The translations under genes were made by a program, and so were the position numbers. A DNA stretch of 64,000 nt from JAWXBG01 sp044375415. Lineage in GTDB: Bacteria; Bacteroidota; Bacteroidia; Flavobacteriales_D; Sanyastnellaceae. Each line of letters starts with the position of its first letter. Position 1 is the first letter of the stretch. Shown in pieces: positions 36,363 through 45,818 of this stretch. The notes below the pieces were generated by a model that saw only the letters and a program-made list of their open reading frames with translations, ran no database searches and was not told the origin of the DNA. The stretch is from the NCBI GenBank assembly GCA_044375415.1, contig JBILMS010000005.1, forward strand, positions 26,661 through 90,660, in the 5' to 3' direction.

Positions 36363-39300
36363 TTATATCGTTGCTTTGATAGTGAAACTAATACTCTTGG
36401 TGTTTGGAGAATTAAAATAATCGCGACCAATGCTATTCGATGCTCCACTCAAATTTGTCTCCGGATCTATTCCGGAATAGGTTGTGAAAAGAATCAGATT
36501 CCTCGTATTCACAGAAACCGAAAGATTTTTTAACTTCAACTTTGTGCAAAGAGCGCGGCTAAATTGGTAGGACATTCCGCAATCGCGCAATCGCAACCAA
36601 TCTACTTCTTCCAATACCTCCTCGCTTACATATTGAAGACTGTAGAGATTGTAAAAACTTTCATCAATTGCTATGGGAGTTGTATTAGCCTCACCGGAAG
36701 AGGCGTACACACCTTGCCAAACAACTGTTTCCGTATCTCTATCTGCCGTTTCTTCATGAGTTCCGTGATAGAGCATTACAGCTTTCGTTCCGTTATGCAT
36801 CACACCACCCATTCGCACATCCCATAAAAATGAAAGTGTAAATCCCCGCCACGAAATTGTATTTCTCCAGCCCAGTAAGAAATCAGGATTAGGGTCTCCA
36901 ATAATTTTTCTCTCGTCCGATTTAATCGGATAACCCTCATCATTTATCAAAATGTTGCCATTTGCATCGCGAGCCCATGCGCCTCCGTATAAGGTTCCAT
37001 AAGGCTCACCAACCGCCACTATACTCTGTGTGGAGGCCAACCCGAATGAAGGCAATGCAATTAAATCGGTGCCGGGAAATAGAGATTCAACTTCACTTCT
37101 ATTCCGTGTAAAATTCAAACTCGTAGTGTAATTGAGTTTTTCGGGAGAACCCTCAATGACCGTGGCATTCAACAGAATTTCCCATCCTTTATTTCTAATG
37201 TTCCCTGCGTTTATAACGGTTTCCAAATATCCACTCGAGGCCGGTACGGGTACATAAATAATTTGATCTATTGAGTTGTTATTGTAATAGGTCACGTCCA
37301 ACCCTAATCGATTTTTTAAAAAGCGCAAATCAACTCCCGTTTCTATGGACTTCAAACGTTCGGGTTTCAGATCGGGATTTGAAACAAATGACGATGGTTC
37401 ATAGGCAAGTTGTCCCTGAGCCTGTGAAGAAGAAGCTTCAAAATATGGTTCCGTCAAATAAGGCGCCGGAGCTCCATTTCCCATTCCGGAAGCACTAAAA
37501 CGAAGCTTACCAAAATCGATGTATTTAGTCTTCTTCAAATTCTGGGTGAAAATCCAGCTCACACTTGCAGAAGGATAAAACAGTGTATTATTTTTAACCG
37601 GCAGGGTGCTGTACCAATCGTTTCTAGCGGTTATATCGAGGTACAAAAATCGATTCCAACCAAAATTAACGTTGGCATAAGCACTCACGGTGCGCACATG
37701 GCGATAGGCATCGTCCACGATCAAATCCGCTACAGGTACGTTGCTTAGATCATAAAAATTATCAATAACGAAACCAACTCCATCCATGCTATAGCTCGAT
37801 TCTTTTTCATCGTACACATTGTGACCAACTAATCCATTTACCTCTAGTTTCTCACCGACCTTCCCTGTATAATTTATAATAAAATCATTATTCAAGGCCC
37901 GATAAGCCACATCATTGACAAATATTCTACCCCCGAGATCTTTATATTCATTGCTTCGTTTATCCCACGACTCCTGTATTCTATCTGAGTAAAAGTCCAC
38001 TCCTGTCCGGTTGACAATGCTCACGTTATTACTCAACTTGTAGTTGAATTCCATGGCCCCAATAAATCTATCTACCTGATTAATATTTTTATTCTTGTTG
38101 ACTGACCAATAAGGGTTGTCGTAGTTTTCGAAATAGGTGCGCTGGCTCCCATCCGGGTTGATGTATGCCAACTCATTGTCTACCGGATTATCTGTACCGT
38201 TCGTCAAATCATAATCAACCGGACCCCTCATCAGTCCAAGCATGACACCGCTCAAGTTACTTCCCCGCTGACCCCGATTCGCGGATGAACTCACATAATT
38301 CGCGAGACCGTTAACCTCTAACTTTTCGGAAAGTTTAAACCGGGCACTCAGTTTTACCGTGGTTCGTTCGAAATCCGTATTGGGAATAATTCCCGATTGA
38401 GTCGTGTTTCCCACTGAGAAATGATAACCTGCATATTCCGTGGCGCCTTCCAGAGAAACATTGTGATTCCATGTCACACCCGTTGCAAAAAAATCGCGGG
38501 CTTGGTCCGGGAAAGATGCGCCAACGATTCTATCTCCCCACGAAAACTGTGAGCCCTCGAGGTATTCACCACCCAAACCCTGCGACCAACGGGTTTGCTT
38601 TTCAGGAAGTTTATTTACTCGATCAAAAGAAATTCCCGATGAAAAATTAAGACTTGTAGAGCCTTTCTTTCCCTTCTTAGTGGTAATCATAACAACTCCA
38701 TTTCCTGCCTTATAACCATAGAGAGCAGTGGCCGCGCCGCCTTTCAAAACAGTTATGTTTTCGATGTCATCGGGATTAATGTCGATTGCCCTGTTTGCCT
38801 GATCCGTAAAATTGCTACCGCGGTATGAATTATCAATTGGAATTCCATCGATGACAAACAAGGGTTGGTTAGATCCGTCAATAGAGGAATACCCGCGTAT
38901 GACGATACTGCTGCTCGCACCGGGAGAACCGCTCGAAGATGTAACCTGAACTCCGGCGACCTTACCATTCAGTGCGTTCACCAGATTGGACTCACCACTT
39001 CGCTGCAGCTCGTCAGATGATACTTCTGTAGCACTGTATCCAAGTTTTTTCTTCTCCTTTTTAACACCAATTGCTGTAATGACAGCTTCCTTCAACTCAA
39101 ATGTTGCGGGAATTAAAACAATGTCAATTCGCGTGCGCATAGCAATAGACACTACTGTCCGCTTATATCCGATGAAGAGAAAAGACAAGCTATCGGAAGA
39201 AAAGGAGGATTCGGAAATGGATATCTGGAAGTTACCGTCTGGATCAGTTACCGTTCCAACCTTTTGTAAGACCGTGCTAACAACTACCCCCGACAAGGGT

Positions 39301-39407
39301 TGTCCATCATCGGATCCGGTAACAGTTCCAGTAATAACGCGCTGTGCAGCAATTTCGTGGACAAAACAAAATGCCGTGAATAGGCCAAAAACAAAAAATA
39401 AACGCAT
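36363..39407 (-). CDS. SusC/RagA-family TonB-linked outer-membrane transporter
   Basis: A 1014-residue TonB-dependent receptor. Signal peptide ending AAQ, then a carboxypeptidase-regulatory-like domain (ITGTVTGSDDGQPLSGVVV), a plug with the SusC signature (EVSSDELQRSGESNLVNALNGKVAGVQV ... IVIRGYSS ... NITVLKGGAATALYGYKAGNGVVMITTKKG) and a 22-strand-type barrel ending in SFTIKATI. Imports a substrate delivered by the SusD partner. Its leader contains hairpins (39435-39535) and the promoter lies in the gap before the divergent gene at 39731. No kinase, sigma/anti-sigma or degradative enzyme cluster is adjacent except the hydrolase. Confidence 0.93.
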   Translation of the reverse strand: MRLFFVFGLFTAFCFVHEIAAQRVITGTVTGSDDGQPLSGVVVSTVLQKVGTVTDPDGNFQISISESSFSSDSLSFLFIGYKRTVVSIAMRTRIDIVLIPATFELKEAVITAIGVKKEKKKLGYSATEVSSDELQRSGESNLVNALNGKVAGVQVTSSSGSPGASSSIVIRGYSSIDGSNQPLFVIDGIPIDNSYRGSNFTDQANRAIDINPDDIENITVLKGGAATALYGYKAGNGVVMITTKKGKKGSTSLNFSSGISFDRVNKLPEKQTRWSQGLGGEYLEGSQFSWGDRIVGASFPDQARDFFATGVTWNHNVSLEGATEYAGYHFSVGNTTQSGIIPNTDFERTTVKLSARFKLSEKLEVNGLANYVSSSANRGQRGSNLSGVMLGLMRGPVDYDLTNGTDNPVDNELAYINPDGSQRTYFENYDNPYWSVNKNKNINQVDRFIGAMEFNYKLSNNVSIVNRTGVDFYSDRIQESWDKRSNEYKDLGGRIFVNDVAYRALNNDFIINYTGKVGEKLEVNGLVGHNVYDEKESSYSMDGVGFVIDNFYDLSNVPVADLIVDDAYRHVRTVSAYANVNFGWNRFLYLDITARNDWYSTLPVKNNTLFYPSASVSWIFTQNLKKTKYIDFGKLRFSASGMGNGAPAPYLTEPYFEASSSQAQGQLAYEPSSFVSNPDLKPERLKSIETGVDLRFLKNRLGLDVTYYNNNSIDQIIYVPVPASSGYLETVINAGNIRNKGWEILLNATVIEGSPEKLNYTTSLNFTRNRSEVESLFPGTDLIALPSFGLASTQSIVAVGEPYGTLYGGAWARDANGNILINDEGYPIKSDERKIIGDPNPDFLLGWRNTISWRGFTLSFLWDVRMGGVMHNGTKAVMLYHGTHEETADRDTETVVWQGVYASSGEANTTPIAIDESFYNLYSLQYVSEEVLEEVDWLRLRDCGMSYQFSRALCTKLKLKNLSVSVNTRNLILFTTYSGIDPETNLSGASNSIGRDYFNSPNTKSISFTIKATI

Positions 39408-39434
39408 AATAAAATGTATTGAATGGGTTAAACA

Positions 39435-39535
39435 GCCCTAGATATTAGGGCCTAGGCAAGGAAATGCCAATGTCTAACAATCAAAAACCGGCTGGAGACC
39501 TCTCCGATGAACCGGCTTGAAAGGCAGCTTTCCGA
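39435..39535 (-). promoter_or_regulatory. Structured 5' leader of susC (unclassified)
   Basis: Read on the minus strand: a 5-bp hairpin GAAAG/CTTTC (39519-39523 / 39528-39532), then a stem built on CCGG (39512-39515 with 39488-39491, extended by wobble pairs to about 9 bp) enclosing a second hairpin GGAGA/TCTCC, then five T residues, as in an attenuator. Nearer the gene lies another hairpin GCCCTA/TAGGGC (39435-39451). I could not match it to a known riboswitch class. The whole gap 39408-39730 holds no gene besides this leader and promoters. Confidence 0.4.
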
Positions 39536-39730
39536 GGAAATATGTACCCTGTTTCTTTTTCATTGAAACAAATGTAATAGGTTTTTACATCCGAACCGCT
39601 TGATCCCTAAAAAAATAATTAACCCATTTACACTATATAATGCAAACAGGTTATAGAGTCTTCGAAGTGATTTTTTTTTGATGGCTTGTTATTCCAAAAG
39701 TTCATATTTGCAATTCAAAATTCAGTAAAC

Positions 39731-40606
39731 ATGAATAAAATTTCTACTCTTTTCCTTCTTCTTTTGAGTTGCTCTTTCGCAAAATCTCAGATTATTTACT
39801 CAGAAGATTTTTCGGATGGTTCGATGCCTTCGGACTATCAACTCTACAATCTCGACGGCCTAACTCCGGACGATCCTGATTTATCCAACATGGTAGATAG
39901 CGCCTGGACTGTGAAAAACATCACGGCACAGGGATTTCCCGGTGGACTATGTGCTTTCAGCGTAAGTTGGTATGTTGGTGATGATGGCCCTTCCGACGAT
40001 TGGATGGTTCTTCCGGAAATTACCCTCGGTGACGACCCCTATCTATCTTGGATAGCTTTAGCTATAACGAGCAGTGGCGATTTTCGCGATCAGTACCAAA
40101 TTTTCGTGTCCTCTACCGGTAGCGATATAGAAGATTACATTCTCCTTTCACCCATTTTTGACACGGGTGCTGAAGGCGAACTCGATGAACCCACTTCCCA
40201 CGAAATATCCCTAGCCGATTTCGCCGGTGAAACCGTGAACATCGCTTTTAGAAACTGGACTCAGCCATACAATCCGGATCTACCTACAGGTCCCGGCAAC
40301 GGTGGAAATGAACTTGCCATCGATAATATCACCGTGAGCAACGGACCAGTAAACGTTTCTGAAAATGTTGATGTATCAACAAATGTAATCGTTTACCCAA
40401 ACCCCGTTTCAAGTGATCTTTTTATGGAATCAGATTTGATCATCGATGAATATGTAGTAACCAATTCTCAAGGAGCCGTGATTTGCCGCGAACTTCCCGG
40501 AAAGTCAAAAATTAGTTTAGACGTGAGCACTTGGGCAAAGGGTTCCTACTCGATATTATTCGTATCCGGCAGCTCAAAAATCAGCAAACAATTCGTGATT
40601 CAGTAG
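39731..40606 (+). CDS. Secreted choice-of-anchor protein with type A T9SS domain
   Basis: A 291-residue exported protein. Start at ATG 39731 (signal MNKISTLFLLLLSCSFAKSQ); the frame extends 15 codons upstream without a better start. Residues ~25-205 are a jelly-roll domain of the choice-of-anchor J type (IIYSEDFSDGSMPSDY, DDWMVLPEITLGDDPYLSW, FRNWTQPY), and the end (VIVYPNPVSSDLFM ... GSYSILFVSGS ... FVIQ) is a type A T9SS sorting domain. Short surface protein of unknown role, divergent from susC and ended by a clear terminator. Confidence 0.75.
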   Translation: MNKISTLFLLLLSCSFAKSQIIYSEDFSDGSMPSDYQLYNLDGLTPDDPDLSNMVDSAWTVKNITAQGFPGGLCAFSVSWYVGDDGPSDDWMVLPEITLGDDPYLSWIALAITSSGDFRDQYQIFVSSTGSDIEDYILLSPIFDTGAEGELDEPTSHEISLADFAGETVNIAFRNWTQPYNPDLPTGPGNGGNELAIDNITVSNGPVNVSENVDVSTNVIVYPNPVSSDLFMESDLIIDEYVVTNSQGAVICRELPGKSKISLDVSTWAKGSYSILFVSGSSKISKQFVIQ

Positions 40607-40631
40607 AGTCCGAAACAACTTATATCTCTTC

Positions 40632-40663
40632 AAAGCGTGATCGATTTTGATCACGCTTTTTTT
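40632..40663. terminator. Bidirectional terminator between T9SS protein and DUF4440-like gene
   Basis: AAAGCGTGATC (40632-40642) and GATCACGCTTT (40649-40659) form an 11-bp perfect stem with a 6-base loop, with T residues continuing after it. It lies between the two converging stop codons (40606 and 40662). Confidence 0.9.
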
Positions 40664-41132
40664 ATGGTTTACCTAAAGGGCTTTCGGGACAACCTTCGGT
40701 TTCCATGTTAAAGATCACTCCACAAATCTTCCACTTGTCTTCCACTTTGATCAACGAAAACGCGTCTACTCCGCAGTGCGAAAAAACTCCGTTGATGTAA
40801 AAATCGTATTCCGCCCATACCTGAGCTATCGGACCTTCTACATGAATGGTCGGATTCCAATATCTTTCAAGTACATTCTCTTTTCGCTTCGACAATCGAG
40901 ATAGATAACTTTCATGTGTAACTCGAAATACTTCCAATTTTTCGCCATTTCGATGTGTTCCGTAATATTGACCATCAGGTGTCAAAATTTCCGCCGCCGT
41001 TGCAGAATCACGTTCGGTCATACTTATGAAAAAACGATCGATTACATCAGTGATCGCTTTTTCTTCGGATTGAGCAAAAAAATTGACACTTCCCAAAAAG
41101 ATGGCAACTAAAATAAGTAAGCTACTTTTCAT
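40662..41132 (-). CDS. Secreted SnoaL/NTF2-like (DUF4440-type) protein
   Basis: A 156-residue protein with an N-terminal signal (MKSSLLILVAIFLGSVNFFAQ) and a single cone-shaped NTF2-like domain: EKAITDVIDRFFISMTERDSATAAEILTPDG, then strands IHVEGPIAQVWAEYDFYING and CGVDAFSLIKVEDKWKICGVIFN. Such proteins bind small hydrophobic ligands or are catalytic only with extra residues, none recognised here. Two Cys (in SHCGVD and KICGV) might be paired in the periplasm. The gene stands alone, ended by a shared terminator. Confidence 0.75.
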   Translation of the reverse strand: MKSSLLILVAIFLGSVNFFAQSEEKAITDVIDRFFISMTERDSATAAEILTPDGQYYGTHRNGEKLEVFRVTHESYLSRLSKRKENVLERYWNPTIHVEGPIAQVWAEYDFYINGVFSHCGVDAFSLIKVEDKWKICGVIFNMETEGCPESPLGKP

Positions 41133-41178
41133 ATTTAAAGTGTATGCATTTTAATATTCATTTATCCCACAATGAAAA

Positions 41179-41199
41179 AGGCTGAAAAAATATCAGCCT
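41179..41199 (-). terminator. Terminator of the gliding-type T9SS protein gene
   Basis: AGGCTGA (41179-41185) and TCAGCCT (41193-41199) form a hairpin; on the minus strand five T residues follow. It is 30 bp after the stop codon of the gene ending at 41229. Confidence 0.75.
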
Positions 41200-41228
41200 C
41201 TTTCGTATTTAAAATTTCAAATTACTAA

Positions 41229-44200
41229 TTACCTCAACATAACCACATGCCCATACTCCTTGATCTTATCTGCAACAAACCATTGCTCGTATTCGATCAT
41301 CCAGATGTATGCGCCATCATGAACAAAGTACTCTCCCGTTCGGAAGTCGCCAATCCAAACTTTGTTTACATCCGTTGTCTGGAACACAACTTCTCCCCAC
41401 CGATCAAAAATGGTGAACTTAAATGTCGACACGAGTGAGGGATCTGAAAAAACAGGTCCAAATACATCGTTGATTTCATCGCCATTCGGACTAAACGAAT
41501 TTGGTACGTAAAAGAATAATTCAGGTGGTGCGTAACAAGTATCCGGACTCACCGTCCATTGATAGGTCAACGGACACAACGAATCGGGCATCACTACCTG
41601 AAGTACATAAATACCTGTATCGTTCACATTTATTTGAGGAAGATTGGATTCTGTACTCCAATAATATTCTCCTGTTTGAGGTGATACGAGTGTAATTGGA
41701 TTTAAACCCTGACCTCCGGGACAAACGCTATCGATGAGCAATATCGCGGAATCCGGAACCAATGGTTCAATGATGAACTCGTAAAACTCCGGACAAATAG
41801 AATCAACAGGTGAGACCGAAAGTGCGTAGGTTCCAACATCATTTACCATCATCACCGGACCATTTCCTCCGTCTTCCCATGCATATAATCCGGGTATCGG
41901 TGATATCAAATCAATTTCAATAAGCCCTCCGGGACATAAACTATCATACAATTGCGTGGGCGGATCAGGATATACTACATCGACAAAAACGGTATCAAAG
42001 GCAGTGCAGTTGCCTGTGCCGGTTACCTCCAGATAATATTCCGTTGGTCCATCCGGCGTGACCGTTATAGTCGAAGTAGTTCCAATTTCCTCCTCGCCCT
42101 CGAACCATTGGAACGAATAATTTGCTCCGGTCTGTGCACTCAATTGTGTGCTTCCATCTACGCAGACCAAACTTGTGTCGGGTGAGGCCTCAGCACTCGG
42201 ACTTTCAATGACATTGATAGAAATTTCATCGTCACCGGAACCACATTCATTTAATACACTTACCTCAAATGTGTAATTGCCTACTTCTGTAAATGCAATA
42301 TTCATTTCATTGTTCGAGGTGTCCTGATAAGCAACTGCTCCACCCGGCACATCTGTGGTCCATGAATAATATGTATCCGGATAAAAATTCACACTGAAGT
42401 TTACGGTGTCTTGCAGACAAACAGTAGGCGGACCGGAAATATTTACGTTAGGATCTCCCAAAACCGTGATAGACATCGGTGGGGTCCAAGGACTCACACA
42501 TCCATAATTTGTTTCTTGGATTGAAAATGTAAGTGTGCCGGGAGCACCGACAATCACGTATAAAGAATTTGAGTTTGCACCCGACGGAGATACAAAAGGA
42601 TTTCCACCGTTGATACCATTGCAATCCCACATATACGTTGAGTTCGCAAAATAATCGTAGGGTTCAAATAACAGTGCAACTGTTTCTCCCACACAAAAAC
42701 TAGTCTGTGGAATAAAGTCTGGATAACTATAAGCTGTGATCGTTTGCGGGACATCAGTATAGGCACCAATCGTAACTCGAATTAAACTACCCAAGGAATT
42801 TTCCGGTGTAGATGATTCTGTTGCCACCACTCGCATGTAATTCATACCAAGAGGAATTCCATAATCAGGCAAACTGTCTTTACACGGTACATGCACATTT
42901 AATTGTGTACTTGTAGTTGCGGCAACCGATCCCAAAATTCCATCGCTTCCGATTTGGGAAAAATCCATGGAACTTAAAAGTTGAGTATTAAAAATGTTGC
43001 CGGGACCATAGTCTGCAATGGCATCCCACGTGTTTACATCTATATCGATCATTTGGTTTTCACCATCAGGATCAATAGCACAACTACTCACACAGAAATA
43101 TAGATCTTCATTGTTGTTTGTTGTCAAATCACATTCCGCAATACAAAACGGACCCCACACACTTCCGATAGCATCCGGATTTGTTGAGATAATGCGGAGG
43201 TAATAATTACAACCGGGTTCAACAACCGGAACTAAACCAGAAACATTTCCGGGCATATCTCCCAATAATGGATCATAGTTTTCATTATCATCGCTCGAAC
43301 CAACCACCACCGGATTACTTGGGAATGTACCATCCGGATCAGATAATTCACAGATGTAATCATTTGCTCCATTGTATACACCCGTCGAAAAGAAGGGTAT
43401 GTCGATGGCGCTGCCAATGCATACCGCATTGGTATCTAAAGTAACCACCGGTTGAAGTGTTGTTATGACGTTCGGACATTCGATAATTTCAAAGCAGCCG
43501 GATGCTATCCCTGTTATTTCGGGAGGTGGCGATAATCGGGATATTCGAAATTTATAGCAATCCCCTACGGCTGCATTATTTGGAATTTGAACCGTAACAA
43601 ATCCCGTTGTTGTCGGATAATTTATCGGCATTACCCAAGAGCCAAATGCCCCGGTAAAATTCCCTGCAGAATTCGACAATTCTATTTCATAATTACCATC
43701 GCACAATGTGTCTGACAACTGATATTCGATAGTTACAAAACTTCCTTGACAAACCGGATTGGGCGACACACTCAGAACGTTTATATCTACGGGTTCCGTC
43801 TCGGAATAATTTCCAACTATGGTAATATCATCTACTGAAAATGATTGTGAATATGGAGGAGCTCCCGCATCATTTTGCCATCTGAAACCAAATCGCAAAC
43901 TACCCACATCGCTAAACACCGGATCAGTAATATCTACATATTGCCACAACGACATGTTGTTGTATAAAGCCAATCCGAATTGCGTCCACGGACCGCCATC
44001 CAAACTATAATAGATATTTCCGTATGCAGTGGGTGAACCTTCCGACAGATAAAAAAAACTGAAGTGCACTTCCTCCACGGCGTATGTGCAAATGCCAAAA
44101 GTCATATACGAAAAACGATCCGATGAAGATGACGGATCGTAGTTATTATTGAGCACACCGGATGGCTGATCGTGAATGTGCAGATAATTACTCTGTGGAG

Positions 44201-44450
44201 CAAAACTGATCGTTCCTCCATTGGTATTATCCTGGGTAGTAGTATTCGGATAATTGACGTTTCCCACATAATTATTATTTACAACCCATTGGTTGTTTCC
44301 GGTGTTGGAAGAAAGTTCTGCAGCGTTGAGTGTGAATGTCGCTCCACCTGTTTCAAAATTTTCGGTAAGCAATAGAATGTCCTGCGACTGGGTTATCGCG
44401 GGGGCGCTCAGAAAGATCATTCCCAAAAAGAAGGCCTGTATTGACTTCAT
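41229..44450 (-). CDS. Large secreted protein with gliding-motility-type T9SS C-terminal domain
   Basis: A 1073-residue exported protein (signal peptide ending ITQS near residue 22). Residues ~25-210 form a jelly-roll/MAM-like domain (LLTENFETGGATF, SYMTFGICTYAVEEVHFSFFYLSEG); then several Ig-like domains with paired cysteines up to ~980; the last ~85 residues (NSFSPNGDEINDVFGPVF ... FKFTIFDRWGEVVF ... YIWMIEYEQW) are the gliding-motility-associated, type B C-terminal domain that targets secretion through the T9SS. It resembles large adhesin-like proteins of gliding or marine Bacteroidota. It is downstream of paaE (122-bp gap) but with no functional tie seen. Confidence 0.85.
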   Translation of the reverse strand: MKSIQAFFLGMIFLSAPAITQSQDILLLTENFETGGATFTLNAAELSSNTGNNQWVVNNNYVGNVNYPNTTTQDNTNGGTISFAPQSNYLHIHDQPSGVLNNNYDPSSSSDRFSYMTFGICTYAVEEVHFSFFYLSEGSPTAYGNIYYSLDGGPWTQFGLALYNNMSLWQYVDITDPVFSDVGSLRFGFRWQNDAGAPPYSQSFSVDDITIVGNYSETEPVDINVLSVSPNPVCQGSFVTIEYQLSDTLCDGNYEIELSNSAGNFTGAFGSWVMPINYPTTTGFVTVQIPNNAAVGDCYKFRISRLSPPPEITGIASGCFEIIECPNVITTLQPVVTLDTNAVCIGSAIDIPFFSTGVYNGANDYICELSDPDGTFPSNPVVVGSSDDNENYDPLLGDMPGNVSGLVPVVEPGCNYYLRIISTNPDAIGSVWGPFCIAECDLTTNNNEDLYFCVSSCAIDPDGENQMIDIDVNTWDAIADYGPGNIFNTQLLSSMDFSQIGSDGILGSVAATTSTQLNVHVPCKDSLPDYGIPLGMNYMRVVATESSTPENSLGSLIRVTIGAYTDVPQTITAYSYPDFIPQTSFCVGETVALLFEPYDYFANSTYMWDCNGINGGNPFVSPSGANSNSLYVIVGAPGTLTFSIQETNYGCVSPWTPPMSITVLGDPNVNISGPPTVCLQDTVNFSVNFYPDTYYSWTTDVPGGAVAYQDTSNNEMNIAFTEVGNYTFEVSVLNECGSGDDEISINVIESPSAEASPDTSLVCVDGSTQLSAQTGANYSFQWFEGEEEIGTTSTITVTPDGPTEYYLEVTGTGNCTAFDTVFVDVVYPDPPTQLYDSLCPGGLIEIDLISPIPGLYAWEDGGNGPVMMVNDVGTYALSVSPVDSICPEFYEFIIEPLVPDSAILLIDSVCPGGQGLNPITLVSPQTGEYYWSTESNLPQINVNDTGIYVLQVVMPDSLCPLTYQWTVSPDTCYAPPELFFYVPNSFSPNGDEINDVFGPVFSDPSLVSTFKFTIFDRWGEVVFQTTDVNKVWIGDFRTGEYFVHDGAYIWMIEYEQWFVADKIKEYGHVVMLR

Positions 44451-44572
44451 TCCAGATCAGGGGGTTAAGATTGAAACAAATATAGGTAACATGTTTCAAC
44501 CCCCGACACCGCGCAAGTGCATGACATTCAGTAAATTAGGTGACGTCAAGAAAAATTCGTATGTTTCAGAGA

Positions 44573-45655
44573 CTACTGTTGGTCGAAGTTCACGACAACC
44601 TTATCTGTTCGAGGATGAGATTGACATGTGAGAACAAAACCGGCTTCTACTTCGCCGGGTTCAAGAGCATAATTGACATCCATCTCTACTTTGCCTTCAT
44701 CAATGTGTGCTCTGCAAGTACAACACATTCCTCCCTTGCATGAAAATGGAATATCCAAACCTTGTTTTTGTGCAGCTTCCAGAATGGGCAAGCCATCTTT
44801 TGGCATTCTAAAATCGGTTTGTTGACCATCAAAAATGACGCTTACAAAACAATCGCCGGTGGTTTCGATTCGTTCAGCACGAGGCCGTTCGGGAGCAGCT
44901 TTTTGTGATGGAGCTAAAAACAGTTCGAAGTGGACTTTTTCTTTGGCAACACCTAATGATTCAAGATAGGCAGATGCCGCGTGGATCATAGGTTCAGGAC
45001 CGCAAATAAAAGCGGCATCCAAATCCTTCATCGGAACAAATGTCTTATCAAATAATTCCAATTTTTTCTCGTCGATGCGACCATGAAACAAGGGGATTTC
45101 ATTTGGTTCACCACTGAGTACATGAAAAACACGAAACCTACCCAAGTAGGTATCCTTTAAATCCTCCAGTTCTTCTCTAAATATGATCGAATTGAATAGT
45201 CTATTTCCGTATATAAGACTCACCTCTGATTCCGGTTCTGTACTTAAAATACTCCGAGCAATAGACATTACGGGGGTAATACCACTTCCAGCCGCTATCA
45301 GTAAAAAAAACCTATTTAACTTGGGATTCAGGGGAATAGTGAAATTGCCCGTGGGTGTCATTACCTGAATTTCATCCCCAACCTTTAATTCGCGATTCAC
45401 AAACGTGCTAAAGGCTCCGGTTGGGACTTCTTTAACAGCGACGCGCAATTCACCGTCATTGATCCCGCTGCAGATGGAATAGGATCTGCGGATGTCTTCA
45501 CCGCCTATTGTATGTCTTAGGGTTAGGTACTGACCGTGTTGAAAATGATACGCTTCCCTTAATTCTGTTGGCACTTCAAAAGCCACGGAAACACAGTCTG
45601 CAGTCTCTCTTCTGACATCGCAAACACGTAAATTGTTAAATCTGGGTCTTGACAT
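44573..45655 (-). CDS. paaE: Phenylacetyl-CoA epoxidase reductase PaaE
   Basis: A 360-residue flavin/iron-sulfur reductase of usual length (E. coli 356). N-terminal FAD-binding region with RRSYSIC, an NAD(P)-binding region with GSGITPVMS and CGPEPMI, and a C-terminal 2Fe-2S ferredoxin domain with CKGGMCCTC and a fourth Cys in VLTCQSHP. It passes electrons from NADPH to the diiron subunit PaaA, which epoxidises phenylacetyl-CoA. Divergent from paaA (163-bp gap), unlike the paaABCDE operon of proteobacteria. Confidence 0.92.
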   Translation of the reverse strand: MSRPRFNNLRVCDVRRETADCVSVAFEVPTELREAYHFQHGQYLTLRHTIGGEDIRRSYSICSGINDGELRVAVKEVPTGAFSTFVNRELKVGDEIQVMTPTGNFTIPLNPKLNRFFLLIAAGSGITPVMSIARSILSTEPESEVSLIYGNRLFNSIIFREELEDLKDTYLGRFRVFHVLSGEPNEIPLFHGRIDEKKLELFDKTFVPMKDLDAAFICGPEPMIHAASAYLESLGVAKEKVHFELFLAPSQKAAPERPRAERIETTGDCFVSVIFDGQQTDFRMPKDGLPILEAAQKQGLDIPFSCKGGMCCTCRAHIDEGKVEMDVNYALEPGEVEAGFVLTCQSHPRTDKVVVNFDQQ

Positions 45656-45713
45656 AAATATCTATTGCGGCAGCAAAGAAAGGAGGAATTCTTATTCACA
45701 TTGACATCAACTT

Positions 45714-45721
45714 TATATTTG
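45714..45721 (+). promoter_or_regulatory. Candidate -7 promoter element of paaA
   Basis: TATATTTG matches the Bacteroidota -7 consensus TAnnTTTG exactly. It lies 98 bp upstream of the preferred paaA start (45819), inside the 163-bp divergent paaE-paaA gap. No -33 TTG is present at the best distance, so confidence is low. Confidence 0.35.
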
Positions 45722-45818
45722 GTCCCGATAAGCGAATGATTTTTCTCAGAAGAGGGCATCCAAAGTGGTGAACAAATCAATTGAGACTTATGTTTGTTTC
45801 AGGATTAAAGTAGAAAAA

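Noticed and set aside
38986..39441. 151-residue plus-strand open frame over the start of susC
   Set aside because: Antisense to the conserved plug of susC; no known domain.
39483..39540. Cobalamin, SAM or TPP riboswitch upstream of susC
   Set aside because: The conserved core motifs of these classes are not present, so only an unclassified leader is reported.
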